Shown piece by piece: positions 9,515-16,789 of a stretch of DNA of 64,000 bases. This DNA comes from Mesorhizobium qingshengii (GTDB taxonomy: Bacteria > Pseudomonadota > Alphaproteobacteria > Rhizobiales > Rhizobiaceae). Position numbers and translations under genes: made by a program. Numbering within the stretch: position 1 is the first letter of the stretch; every line of letters begins with the position of its first letter. The stretch lies in NCBI RefSeq assembly GCF_027563465.1, contig NZ_JAPFQA010000001.1, positions 62,001-126,000 on the forward strand, given 5' to 3'. Below the pieces are notes generated by a model that was given only the letters and a program-made list of their open reading frames with translations, was not told the origin of the DNA and did not search any database.

Positions 9515-10584
9515 CAGGCAGTCCGGAACATCATGGTCTCGGTGGTCAATCCCGGCCCGAACGCCATGCCGCAGCCGAGCAGGCCCGACGGCTCCTTCAG
9601 CATTTCGGCCATCACGAACATGACGGTTGCCGACGACATGTTGCCGTATCGCCGCAGCACTTCGCGCGATGCGGCGAGCGCGGTCGGCTCCAGTTTGAGT
9701 GCCCGCTCGACCGCGTCGAGCACGGAGCGGCCGCCGGGATGCACCGCCCATAAATCGATGTCCCTGGCGGGCCTGCCGCCCAGGATGGCAGGATGGTCAT
9801 TGCGCAGCGTCTCACGCACCGCGCCGGGAACCTGGCCGGACAGCACCATGTCGAAGCCGTCGTCGCGGATGTGCCAGCTCATCAGCTCCTTGCGCTCCGC
9901 CGCGACGATGGCGTGGAAGCTTTCGAGCAGGATGCCGTGCGGTTCGGCCGTTACCAGCGCGGCCGCGCAACCGTCGCCCCACAGGCCGAACGAGATCAGC
10001 TTCTCAAGCTCGGTGGCTTCCCTGAGATGCAGCGTGCACAATTCGATGTTGACAACCAGCACGCGCGCTTTCGGGTCGGAGCGCACGATATGGCGTGACA
10101 GCTTCAAGGCGTTGATGGCGGCATAGCATCCCATGAAGCCGACGATGGTCCGCTCGACCGACGTCGTCAGCCCGCATCGCTGCACCAGCTCGAGGTCGAT
10201 GCCAGGTGCCGAAAAGCCGGTGCAGCTCGTCACGATCAAATGCGTGATCAGCGAGCGGTCGTCGTCGGCCAGAAGCTTGTCGACGGCCTTTTGCGCGAGC
10301 TCCGGCGCGGCGGCCTCGTACATCTCCATACGGATTGCGGTGCTGGCGAACGAGCCCCTGACCGAGGTGCCGTCGCGGTCAATTGCCCCACCGCGCGGAT
10401 CGTCGGCAGGCGCAAAGCAGGAATAGCGATGTTCGATCCCGGCGAGAGCGACCATTCGCTCGAAGAGCGTAAGGCGCTGGGCATCGTCTTCAAGCAGCAA
10501 AGCTCCATAGCGGAGGTAGAACTGATGCACGTCGTGTTTTGGAACTGACGTGGCGATGCGGTTCAGATACGCTTGAGGGGACAA
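9514..10584 (-). CDS. Type III polyketide synthase (chalcone/stilbene synthase-like)
   Basis: Homodimeric ketosynthase of 356 residues that condenses an acyl-CoA starter with malonyl-CoA to resorcinols, pyrones or chromones. The catalytic triad is visible: Cys153 in GFMGCYAAINAL, His282 in AVHPGGRSVLDAVE and Asn315 in YGNMSSATVMF, with GCGMAFGPGLTTE near the C-terminus. TTG 10584 is chosen because GGAG lies 5 bases upstream and it gives the usual family length and N-terminus (SPQAYLNRIATSVP). The frame stays open to 10746, but that extension matches nothing in the family. First gene of a five-gene operon with sulfotransferase and export genes; divergent from a methyltransferase. Confidence 0.93.
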   Translation of the reverse strand: MSPQAYLNRIATSVPKHDVHQFYLRYGALLLEDDAQRLTLFERMVALAGIEHRYSCFAPADDPRGGAIDRDGTSVRGSFASTAIRMEMYEAAAPELAQKAVDKLLADDDRSLITHLIVTSCTGFSAPGIDLELVQRCGLTTSVERTIVGFMGCYAAINALKLSRHIVRSDPKARVLVVNIELCTLHLREATELEKLISFGLWGDGCAAALVTAEPHGILLESFHAIVAAERKELMSWHIRDDGFDMVLSGQVPGAVRETLRNDHPAILGGRPARDIDLWAVHPGGRSVLDAVERALKLEPTALAASREVLRRYGNMSSATVMFVMAEMLKEPSGLLGCGMAFGPGLTTETMMFRTA

Positions 10585-10873
10585 AATTGCTCCGACAATG
10601 AGCCCAACGGGTCTCACAAGAGGTCTAGAAATTGGGGAAGCGCTTCCTAAGGCAAACGCCGGCACAAAGTGTTTTATTGCGCAGCGCCGATATTTCTCAT
10701 TAGCAAACTGTGATATCAGCCTCCGATCTTGTATGAAAGGGACCAAGGTTCGGCTTCGCCATCCGGATTGAGTTCACATGCGAGTTCCGCCATGAACGGC
10801 GCGCGGCCATAAAAGTACGACCGAATTCTATTGCCGGATCGCCGGCTGAAGCCCTAGATTTCCGATCCATCGC
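10585..10873. promoter_or_regulatory. Divergent promoter region between polyketide synthase and methyltransferase
   Basis: About 290 bases separate the starts of the two divergent arms of the polyketide locus and must hold both promoters. The stretch is less GC-rich than the genes (for example around 10660-10740). I did not find a convincing -35/-10 pair or a palindrome that I would call an operator, and there is no regulator gene inside the locus itself. Confidence 0.4.
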
Positions 10874-11578
10874 ATGACCGACATAAACATCCGGCATCTG
10901 GAGCCAGAGCTCCTCGACGGTCTCCCGGCCGACGATCCTGGTGCGATCGCATCCCGTCGTGATCTCGTTCGCATCAATGCATTGATGTTCCAGGCCAGGT
11001 TCATGGCATCGCTCATGCGAGCCAACGTGCAGACGCTGCCGCTGCGCATCCTGGAAATAGGCGCCGGTGACGGAAAGTTCATGCTGACGGTGGCGCGGCT
11101 GATGGCGCGGCGTTGGCCCAACGTCGAGATCGTCATGGTCGACAGGATCGGCCTGATCGGCAAGGATGTGTGCAACGCTTTCGCTAAATTTGGTTGGCGG
11201 GCGCAACCCGTAACCGCCGATATATTCGATTGGACAGGAGACAGACCCTTCGATCTTGTCTGCGCCAACCTTATCCTCCATCACTTCGACGACACGCGCC
11301 TGCTGGAGCTGTTTTCCCGGATCATGGCGATGGCCCCCATGCTCGTCGCGACGGAGCCATTCAGGGCCAAGGTGCCACTTGTCGCGACACGGTTGCTGCC
11401 ATTGATCGGCGCCTGCGCGGTGACCCTGAACGACGCGGCGCAAAGTGTCCGCGCCGGTTTTCGCGGCACGGAACTTTCACGATTGTGGCAACTGTCAGGG
11501 GGAACGCCTGTGGTTGAAGGCCGCCGGGGCCTGTTCACTCAAGCTTTTGTCGGTGCCAGCGTGCCCGGCGCCAGATGA
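10874..11578 (+). CDS. SAM-dependent methyltransferase
   Basis: Class I methyltransferase of 234 residues. Motif I is ILEIGAGDGKF at about residues 59-69, the acidic loop VMVDRIG follows, and LVCANLILHHFDD is the post-II/motif IV region. Small proteins like this are commonly encoded next to bacterial type III polyketide synthases and O-methylate the aromatic product (established pattern); here it is divergent from the synthase and overlaps the following FAD oxidoreductase by 4 bases (ATGATG with TGA inside). Its role in tailoring the polyketide is inferred from position. Confidence 0.85.
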   Translation: MTDINIRHLEPELLDGLPADDPGAIASRRDLVRINALMFQARFMASLMRANVQTLPLRILEIGAGDGKFMLTVARLMARRWPNVEIVMVDRIGLIGKDVCNAFAKFGWRAQPVTADIFDWTGDRPFDLVCANLILHHFDDTRLLELFSRIMAMAPMLVATEPFRAKVPLVATRLLPLIGACAVTLNDAAQSVRAGFRGTELSRLWQLSGGTPVVEGRRGLFTQAFVGASVPGAR

Positions 11579-12747
11579 TGCACGACGCAATTGTCATCGG
11601 TGCTGGCCCTGCTGGCAGCTCGACCGCCACTGCGCTGGCCCAGCATGGTTGGTCGGTGGCAATGGTGGAGAAGGTGGTGTTTCCGCGCCGAAAGGTGTGC
11701 GGCGAATTCATGTCGGGGACCAGCCTTGCCTTGCTTGACCGGTTGGGCGTCGGTGAGATCTGGCGCGCGGAAGCGGGCCCGGAAATACGTCGCGTCGGTT
11801 TTTTTTCGGGCGATGTCTCGGCGCAGGCGCGGATGCCGACCGCCAGGACGGGTCCCGGCCGCGCTCTCGGCCGCGATCGCTTGGACTACGTCCTGTTGCA
11901 GGCGGCCGAACGTGCGGGTGTCGAAATTCTCCAGCCTTGCAAGGCTGTCGCCATTCGTCGGGGCGATGACCTGCAGTTTGTGACCGTGGAGGAGGGACAA
12001 CAAGAAAAGGTTTTGAGCGCACCTGTCATAATTGCCGCGCACGGATCCTGGGAACCCGGGAAACTCCCAAGCCAGCTTGCAAGAACAAGCCAGCCCTCTG
12101 ACCTTTTCGGGTTCAAGGCCCATTTTACCGGCGCCGCGCTGCCGCCCGACCTGATGCCGTTGCTGGTATTCCCGGGCGGCTATGGTGGAATGGTAACGGC
12201 GGACCGTGGCCGGGTTTCGATTTCCTGCTGTATCCGCAGGGATGTTCTATCCGGGCTGCGCCAGCGCTTTGGAAACACTGCGGCGGCGGATGCGGTATGG
12301 CGCCACGTCGTGGCCTCATGCCGGGGCGTGGGAACTGTGCTGGCCGGTGCCGAACTGGATGGCCCATGGCTCGCCGCGGGACCGATCCATCCCGGTATTC
12401 GAGCTGGCTATGATCAGGGCATCTTCCGCGTCGGCAACGTCGCAGGCGAGTCACATCCCGTCATTGCGGAAGGGATTTCCATGGCGCTGCAATCCGGCTG
12501 GCTTCTTGCGAGAGAACTGGTCGCGTCGGGTAAAGGTCACGAGGGCCACGACGAGGCTGGACATCGCTACGAAAGGGAATGGCGTCGGCAATTCTCGACC
12601 CGTTTGCGTGCCGCGGCCTTGATTGCCCGAATAGCACTTGGGCCTGGCGGCGCGGCGGCCATGCGCGCCGTGATCAAGAATTTTCCGGCGGCTTTGACGC
12701 TTGGCGCGCGATTGAGTGGAAAGATCCAGCCTGTCCCGGGCTTCTGA
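11575..12747 (+). CDS. FAD-dependent oxidoreductase, geranylgeranyl-reductase/monooxygenase-like
   Basis: Flavoprotein of 390 residues with the dinucleotide-binding motif VIGAGPAGSSTA at the N-terminus, the KVCGEFMS motif found in the geranylgeranyl reductase/FixC-like group and a second FAD motif near GIFRVGNVAGESHPVIAEGI. It could hydroxylate an aromatic ring or reduce double bonds. Such enzymes recur beside type III polyketide synthases with a methyltransferase. It is translationally coupled to that methyltransferase. The precise reaction cannot be told from sequence. Confidence 0.82.
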   Translation: MMHDAIVIGAGPAGSSTATALAQHGWSVAMVEKVVFPRRKVCGEFMSGTSLALLDRLGVGEIWRAEAGPEIRRVGFFSGDVSAQARMPTARTGPGRALGRDRLDYVLLQAAERAGVEILQPCKAVAIRRGDDLQFVTVEEGQQEKVLSAPVIIAAHGSWEPGKLPSQLARTSQPSDLFGFKAHFTGAALPPDLMPLLVFPGGYGGMVTADRGRVSISCCIRRDVLSGLRQRFGNTAAADAVWRHVVASCRGVGTVLAGAELDGPWLAAGPIHPGIRAGYDQGIFRVGNVAGESHPVIAEGISMALQSGWLLARELVASGKGHEGHDEAGHRYEREWRRQFSTRLRAAALIARIALGPGGAAAMRAVIKNFPAALTLGARLSGKIQPVPGF

Positions 12748-12795
12748 TGTCAGGTTGCGCTGCTCAGGAGCTGGATTGAGAGGGTGTGCACCATC

Positions 12796-13176
12796 CTAGG
12801 CCACGCCCATAATCAGGGGGATCGCCGCCAGGATCATCAGCGCCGCCGTGAAGCCGTGGATGCCGAAGGCACGCTTGGCCGAGCCTTTCGAAGCCAGAAT
12901 GAGCGACATGTCGCCCGCGGGGATAATCGCCTCGATCAACAAAGCGATGCCGACCATCCGTGGCCCGCCCCACACCATTAGGGCCAGCACGACCAGCCCT
13001 GAAGCGATGTCGCGCACGCCTTTGAGGCGAAGCCACCAGGCGATGTTCGCCCCCTCTTCGGGAAGCGGCAGGCCAAAGCTCTGTGTCGCTGCCCTTGGGT
13101 TTGAAAGATACATGATGCCAATCGCGATGATCCCGATCGCCACCAGCAGCGCCACTCCGATTGAAAACCAGTACAT
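12796..13176 (-). CDS. DUF4267-like small membrane protein
   Basis: A 126-residue protein with four predicted membrane helices: an N-terminal VALLVAIGIIAIGIMYL, GLVVLALMV, VGIALLIEAIIPAGDMSLI and ALMILAAIPLIMG. The arrangement and the LRLKGVRDIASGL segment match the DUF4267 family, whose function is unknown. It diverges from a TetR-family regulator with a palindromic site between them, so it is very likely the regulator's target. It runs toward the FAD oxidoreductase, with 48 bases between the two stops and no evident terminator. Confidence 0.75.
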   Translation of the reverse strand: MYWFSIGVALLVAIGIIAIGIMYLSNPRAATQSFGLPLPEEGANIAWWLRLKGVRDIASGLVVLALMVWGGPRMVGIALLIEAIIPAGDMSLILASKGSAKRAFGIHGFTAALMILAAIPLIMGVA

Positions 13177-13206
13177 ACACGCCTCCTCTTTGCGGCGATA
13201 TATATT

Positions 13207-13219
13207 CTAGCATTGCTAG
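13207..13219. promoter_or_regulatory. Candidate TetR operator, CTAGCA-T-TGCTAG
   Basis: A 13-base perfect inverted repeat (arms of 6, single central T) in an AT-rich stretch between the divergent DUF4267-like gene and the TetR gene. It sits 31 bases upstream of the membrane-protein ATG and 19 to 55 bases from the possible TetR starts, where it could block both promoters. Assignment to the TetR protein is inferred from position and symmetry. Confidence 0.6.
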
Positions 13220-13237
13220 TTTATCAAGCCGCGTTAT

Positions 13238-13843
13238 ATGTGGGCCACGCATTCGGCATGTGGAGATCAAGGGTTGGGTGTCGCGGAAAGGAAAGGCAGG
13301 GAGCGGGCCGGACGAGAGCGCCGCATCACCGCGGCGGCCCGCCTGATTGCGGCACGCGAGGGATGGAGTGCCGTCACGATCCGCCGCCTCGCGGAGGAAA
13401 TCGAGTATAGCCAGCCAGTTCTCTACTCGCACTTCGAGAACAGGGAGGCGATTGTCGCGGCCGTCGCCGTTGAGGGTTTCGGGGAACTCGCCAGAGCCCT
13501 TCAGCAGGCCGCGCATGAATCGAGCGATCGTCGAAATGCGCTCCGGAACGTCGCCATGGCGTATCTCGCCTTCGCCGGCGAGCATCCGGCGCTCTACGAA
13601 GCCATGTTCACTATGCCGACTGGCCTGCGTTTTGCGGAAGCTGACACGAAGCCAGAATTGAAGGACGCCTTTGCGGCGCTGACAGCTGTCCTCACGCCAT
13701 CAAACAGCGATGTCGAGGTCGCGGCCGAGACATTCTGGGCAGCGCTTCATGGTCTAGCCGAGCTCGAGCGCTCGGGTCGGATCAGGCACAGCGCGCGAGA
13801 CGAGCGGGTAGCGCTCGTCGTCCACGGACTTCTTGATCGTTGA
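13238..13843 (+). CDS. TetR/AcrR family transcriptional regulator
   Basis: Repressor-type protein of 201 residues (or 189). The N-terminal helix-turn-helix is clear: ITAAARLIAAREGWSAVTIR then IEYSQPVLYSHFENREAIVA. The C-terminal half is a TetR ligand-binding domain of the WHG type, seen in FWAALHGLAELERSGR. An in-frame TTG at 13274 has GGAG 8 bases upstream and removes 12 atypical residues, so it may be the true start. It diverges from the DUF4267-like gene and probably represses it and itself through the palindrome at 13207-13219. The inducer is unknown. Confidence 0.88.
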   Translation: MWATHSACGDQGLGVAERKGRERAGRERRITAAARLIAAREGWSAVTIRRLAEEIEYSQPVLYSHFENREAIVAAVAVEGFGELARALQQAAHESSDRRNALRNVAMAYLAFAGEHPALYEAMFTMPTGLRFAEADTKPELKDAFAALTAVLTPSNSDVEVAAETFWAALHGLAELERSGRIRHSARDERVALVVHGLLDR

Positions 13844-14082
13844 GCCGATCGGGCGGCACCGAATGGCGCAGACATCGGCCTTGTGATGCTGCCCGATGGA
13901 ACCTTGACCGGAACCTATACGCTTGCCGGCCAGACCTAGACGGGCGTGTTCGTCAGGCAATGATCAAGGGAGCATCTAGCTCATCGCACTGACAGCTCTT
14001 GAAGGAGTGGCGGGACCAGGGGTTTGGGCCCGCCATTTACCGGTCATCCGTTAGAGGGGAGCGGACAAGTGCGTTATACAGT
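13844..14082. other. Intergenic stretch without a clear gene
   Basis: I see no gene here. Directly after the TetR stop the same frame continues with a coding-looking segment (ending LPDGTLTGTYTLAGQT) to a TAG at 13939, which may be a decayed gene end, but there is no start codon or ribosome site to support it. Confidence 0.3.
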
Positions 14083-14256
14083 CTAATTGGTCTTCAGCTT
14101 GCCAACGCGATTTTCAGCGATCCAGCGGGCGGCAAGTACCAGCGCGCCCATGCTGAAATCCTTGCCATGCTTGGCCACCATTTCTTCCGACAGCTTGGCC
14201 AGCCGCTCGAAAAATTCGTCTTTGCTTTCGTCCTCGGCCGTGAGTTCGGTCTGCAT
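14083..14256 (-). CDS. Small acidic hypothetical protein, 57 residues
   Basis: Last gene of a four-gene operon of unknown function. ATG 14256 is preferred over ATG 14274 because a perfect AGGAGG lies 5 bases upstream of it. The product is acidic at the N-terminus (TELTAEDESKDEFFERL) and helical throughout, with a possible amphipathic helix MGALVLAARWIAEN. No signal peptide and no recognised domain. The strong ribosome site and 33-base gap to the WD40 gene support a real coding sequence. Confidence 0.6.
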   Translation of the reverse strand: MQTELTAEDESKDEFFERLAKLSEEMVAKHGKDFSMGALVLAARWIAENRVGKLKTN

Positions 14257-14289
14257 GTCATCCTCCTGTTTCATGTGGACTTGCGTCCG

Positions 14290-15417
14290 CTATTTGAACA
14301 TCTGCGCGGGAAAGGTGATGATCGCGGCGGTGCCATCGACGGCGCCCACCGCCAGGTGCCGCCCGTCGCCGGACCAGGCAAGCGCGGTCACCGCGCTGCC
14401 CAGGGGTCTGACGAGCAGTTCGTCCCGCGCGCCGATCTGGGCGATGGTGATGCGGCCATTGGCGTAACCCGCGGCAATCAGCTTCTTTTCCGGGTGTGCC
14501 GCCACCGCCTCGACCAGAACCAGCCCGGTGCGGCCAGTTTCCAGCGCGCCAGAGGTTTCGCCGCCAACTGGCGGCACGGTCATCGACCATCCGGCGATCC
14601 GGAAGGCGCCCGAGGCAAACAGGGCATTCGCCGTCTGGCTCCAGCACACTGTCCGGACCGGCGATGGAAATCCCGCGACGATGTCAACTCGGCCATCGGC
14701 CAGGCTGACCAGGGCAAAGCCACCTGTTTCGAGCCCGCAGGCCAGCCATGTGCCATCACCGCTCCAGCGGATCGACACCGGGCGCGCTGACAGAGAGATT
14801 TCGCGTATCAGGGCAGGGTTGTCTTCGACCGCCCAGATCGACAGTCCTTCACCGAGGCCACACGCCAGACGCCGTCCGCCTGGCGAGAGCGCAAGTGCGT
14901 CCGTGGACGATATCGTGGCATGGTTCAGCTTCACTGCATCGCCTTGGCCGCGCGACACGAAGACGTCATGCCCATTGCTCACGGCTGTCATGTCCGCCCG
15001 GGGGCTGTGGTCGATGGCCACGATTGGCCCGTCGATCCTGACCACGGGGGGCGCGACTTCACCGTCGGCGGTCAGATGCAGCACCTCACCATTGGCCGCG
15101 CCCACCAGAAAGCCGGAATGCGCATAGGCAGCGAGCGGGACATCGCCATCTCCAAATGCCGCCGTGGCGATCAACGGTACTGGAGGCTTCTCTCTTGGCC
15201 GGATCGTCGTCTGCCCGAGATCATTGCTCACCCTGATCCGCGACTCCGGCGGCTCCTGGTCCGCGACCGCGGCTATGGCGACAGTCCCATCCACGCAGGC
15301 GAAGGCGACAGTCGAGCCATCGGCGCTGAAGCGCAGATCGGCGACCGCCGACGGACGACGCCAACTGCGGGCCAGAAGGTCGAACAAGGTCAGGTTCTGC
15401 ATCGTCTGCTGGTTCAC
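14290..15417 (-). CDS. WD40-repeat-like beta-propeller protein
   Basis: A 375-residue cytoplasmic protein built of repeated blades such as VADLRFSADGSTVAFACVDG, PVSIRWSGDGTWLACGLETG and VTALAWSGDGRHLAVGAVDG, the last ending close to the C-terminus. About six to seven blades can be counted, enough for one propeller. GTG 15417 has GGGAGAG 6 bases upstream; the longer frame to 15558 would overlap the upstream gene and has an Arg-rich, non-family N-terminus. Propellers of this kind are protein-binding scaffolds. Neighbours are two small helical proteins and a 57-residue protein, so a multiprotein assembly is possible, but I cannot assign a function. Confidence 0.75.
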   Translation of the reverse strand: MNQQTMQNLTLFDLLARSWRRPSAVADLRFSADGSTVAFACVDGTVAIAAVADQEPPESRIRVSNDLGQTTIRPREKPPVPLIATAAFGDGDVPLAAYAHSGFLVGAANGEVLHLTADGEVAPPVVRIDGPIVAIDHSPRADMTAVSNGHDVFVSRGQGDAVKLNHATISSTDALALSPGGRRLACGLGEGLSIWAVEDNPALIREISLSARPVSIRWSGDGTWLACGLETGGFALVSLADGRVDIVAGFPSPVRTVCWSQTANALFASGAFRIAGWSMTVPPVGGETSGALETGRTGLVLVEAVAAHPEKKLIAAGYANGRITIAQIGARDELLVRPLGSAVTALAWSGDGRHLAVGAVDGTAAIITFPAQMFK

Positions 15418-15430
15418 GCTGTCTCTCCCA

Positions 15431-15754
15431 TCAGTCCTCGTTCGCCGTTGCGGCAAGCCGGCGATCGACGTCCTCGACATCGTCTTCCGCCGCGACGATG
15501 CGCTGCTCGCACGCCGCGCATGCCTGCATGATCGCCGCCGCGCTCTGCTCTGCTTCATGCAAGTCCCGCACCAGTTGCTCGCTGGCGCCGCTTCTGCCTA
15601 TTTCCAGCTCCAGGCGCAGCACATCCATCTCGATGCCGGCGCGTTTCTGGTTGAGCCGCAGCGCCTCGGCGGTGAGCGCGGAGACGCTGGCGACCAGATC
15701 GAGCCGGCGGGCGAGCAACGCGTCACGCCTGGCCGTATCGGACCCCCTCGTCAT
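15431..15754 (-). CDS. Hypothetical coiled-coil protein, 107 residues
   Basis: Almost entirely helical and heptad-rich, for example LVASVSALTAEALRLNQKRA followed by EMDVLRLELEIGRSG and LHEAEQSAAAIMQACAACE. It contains a CAAC cysteine pair near residue 80. The ATG overlaps the TGA of the upstream gene (ATGA), and the WD40 gene follows 13 bases after its stop, so all belong to one transcript. No family recognised; a scaffold or oligomerisation role alongside the propeller is only a guess. Confidence 0.65.
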   Translation of the reverse strand: MTRGSDTARRDALLARRLDLVASVSALTAEALRLNQKRAGIEMDVLRLELEIGRSGASEQLVRDLHEAEQSAAAIMQACAACEQRIVAAEDDVEDVDRRLAATANED

Positions 15755-16224
15755 TTTTCGCTCTCCGAAGGTCCGGGCGGCTTTTCGAAAGCCGACAGCA
15801 ATTTTGGCAAAGTGCCGGCCTGCGACTGGAACTGTTTTTCGGCCGTCTCGATGTGGCTCTTGAGTTGGTCCCAGATGTCGACGCGGATCATCGATGTCGT
15901 GTCGCCGGTCAGGCGCTCGATCTCGTCGACGCGGAACTGGCGTGTCAGCGAAACGCCGGAAAACACGAAGTCGCGCAGCAGGATCGCGTGGTTTTCGATG
16001 AAAAGATGGATCATTGGATGCGTCTCCGTGGTGACGCCACCGGCGGCAAGCTCGGCCCGGATGAAGTCCTGGAAATGGCTCTGCAGGCGGTGCTGGCTCT
16101 CGCCCATGAAGCGCATGACAAAGACCAGATCGCGGGGCATCAGCTTGACAAGATCGCCGGTGACGCCGTCGGCGTGACTGGACATTCGCCGCGGCGGGCC
16201 GCTTGCGTCCCTATCATTCTGCAT
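15751..16224 (-). CDS. Hypothetical protein, 157 residues, first gene of unknown operon
   Basis: Soluble protein with a conserved-looking core (DLVFVMRFMGESQHRLQSHF, then HPMIHLFIENHAILLRDFVF) and a C-terminal helical segment containing DIWDQLKSHIETAEKQFQSQ. There is no signal peptide. GGAG lies 8 bases before the ATG. It leads the four-gene minus-strand operon and diverges from the monooxygenase cluster across a 560-base regulatory region, so it might respond to the same signals. I do not recognise the family. Confidence 0.65.
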   Translation of the reverse strand: MQNDRDASGPPRRMSSHADGVTGDLVKLMPRDLVFVMRFMGESQHRLQSHFQDFIRAELAAGGVTTETHPMIHLFIENHAILLRDFVFSGVSLTRQFRVDEIERLTGDTTSMIRVDIWDQLKSHIETAEKQFQSQAGTLPKLLSAFEKPPGPSESEK

Positions 16225-16369
16225 GGTCTTTCTCCAGCGCTAGGCCCACCCCAGGGGCCGTCACCTTCAAATAGTAGAGAAAGACAAAGAATTAAACAGA
16301 TAATATGAGTTTTGATATTTGCTGCAACTGCTAACAATATATATTGCATGTGCGAATACATGTTAAATA

Positions 16370-16407
16370 TTACAGGCGTAAGTTACAACTGTAAGAGAAC
16401 GTTACAG
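16370..16407. promoter_or_regulatory. Candidate activator binding sites: tandem TTAC-N4-GTAA palindromes
   Basis: Two inverted repeats with identical arms, TTACAGGCGTAA at 16370-16381 and TTACAACTGTAA at 16383-16394, lie 13 bases apart; a related half site GTTACAG follows at 16401-16407. They are about 90-120 bases upstream of the sigma-54 promoter, the usual position of enhancer sites for AAA+ activators. The obvious candidate to bind them is the AcoR/MimR-type protein encoded at 26047-28125. Binding is inferred. Confidence 0.65.
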
Positions 16408-16480
16408 TGGTTGCCGGGTCGCGTGTCGAAAAGGGCGCCGATTTTGTTTTAAGCGCCAGCCATGGGTGCTGTTTCGAAAC

Positions 16481-16496
16481 TGGCACGGCGCTTGCG
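16481..16496 (+). promoter_or_regulatory. Sigma-54 (RpoN) promoter of the monooxygenase operon
   Basis: TGGCACG, four bases, then TTGCG: an exact match to the -24/-12 consensus TGGCACG-N4-TTGC. Transcription would start near 16508. A promoter of this kind requires an AAA+ activator, and one with an intact GAFTGA loop is encoded at the far end of the cluster. Confidence 0.9.
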
Positions 16497-16789
16497 TTGC
16501 TCATTTTCATAAGAAGCCCATCGCGCTTGGACGCGGTGCCAAAAGAACGAAGGAACGGAGGAAGCAGGGACAAATTCCGCTTCGATACGCCCATCGCACA
16601 TGCGGTTGGCGCCGCGGGTCTCTGCCCTCGAACACCTTTGCCGCGATCCACTTGAATGGCCGGACCACGGGTCGCGCCTGAACGCGCAACCCTTTGTCAT
16701 GCCGCTCGCACTCTCACTGGCGGTGCTGTGCGCCGCTTCATGCCGGGGTCAACGGACCTGCGGCTCAAACCTGGTGGAGGCTTATGACC

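Larger units (their letters stand above)
16225..16789. promoter_or_regulatory. Regulatory region between unknown operon and monooxygenase cluster
   Basis: A non-coding stretch of about 565 bases. The left half (about 16265-16400) is strikingly AT-rich compared with the rest of the window and contains the tandem palindromes listed separately. The centre has the sigma-54 promoter at 16481-16496. The roughly 290 bases between that promoter and the first structural gene form a long untranslated leader in which I found no riboswitch-like fold. Confidence 0.7.

Noticed and set aside
9752..10746. Extended N-termini for the sulfotransferase (to 9751) and PKS (to 10746)
   Set aside because: The sulfotransferase extension lies inside the PKS gene and is not protein-like. 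The PKS extension exceeds family length, while TTG 10584 has a proper ribosome site.
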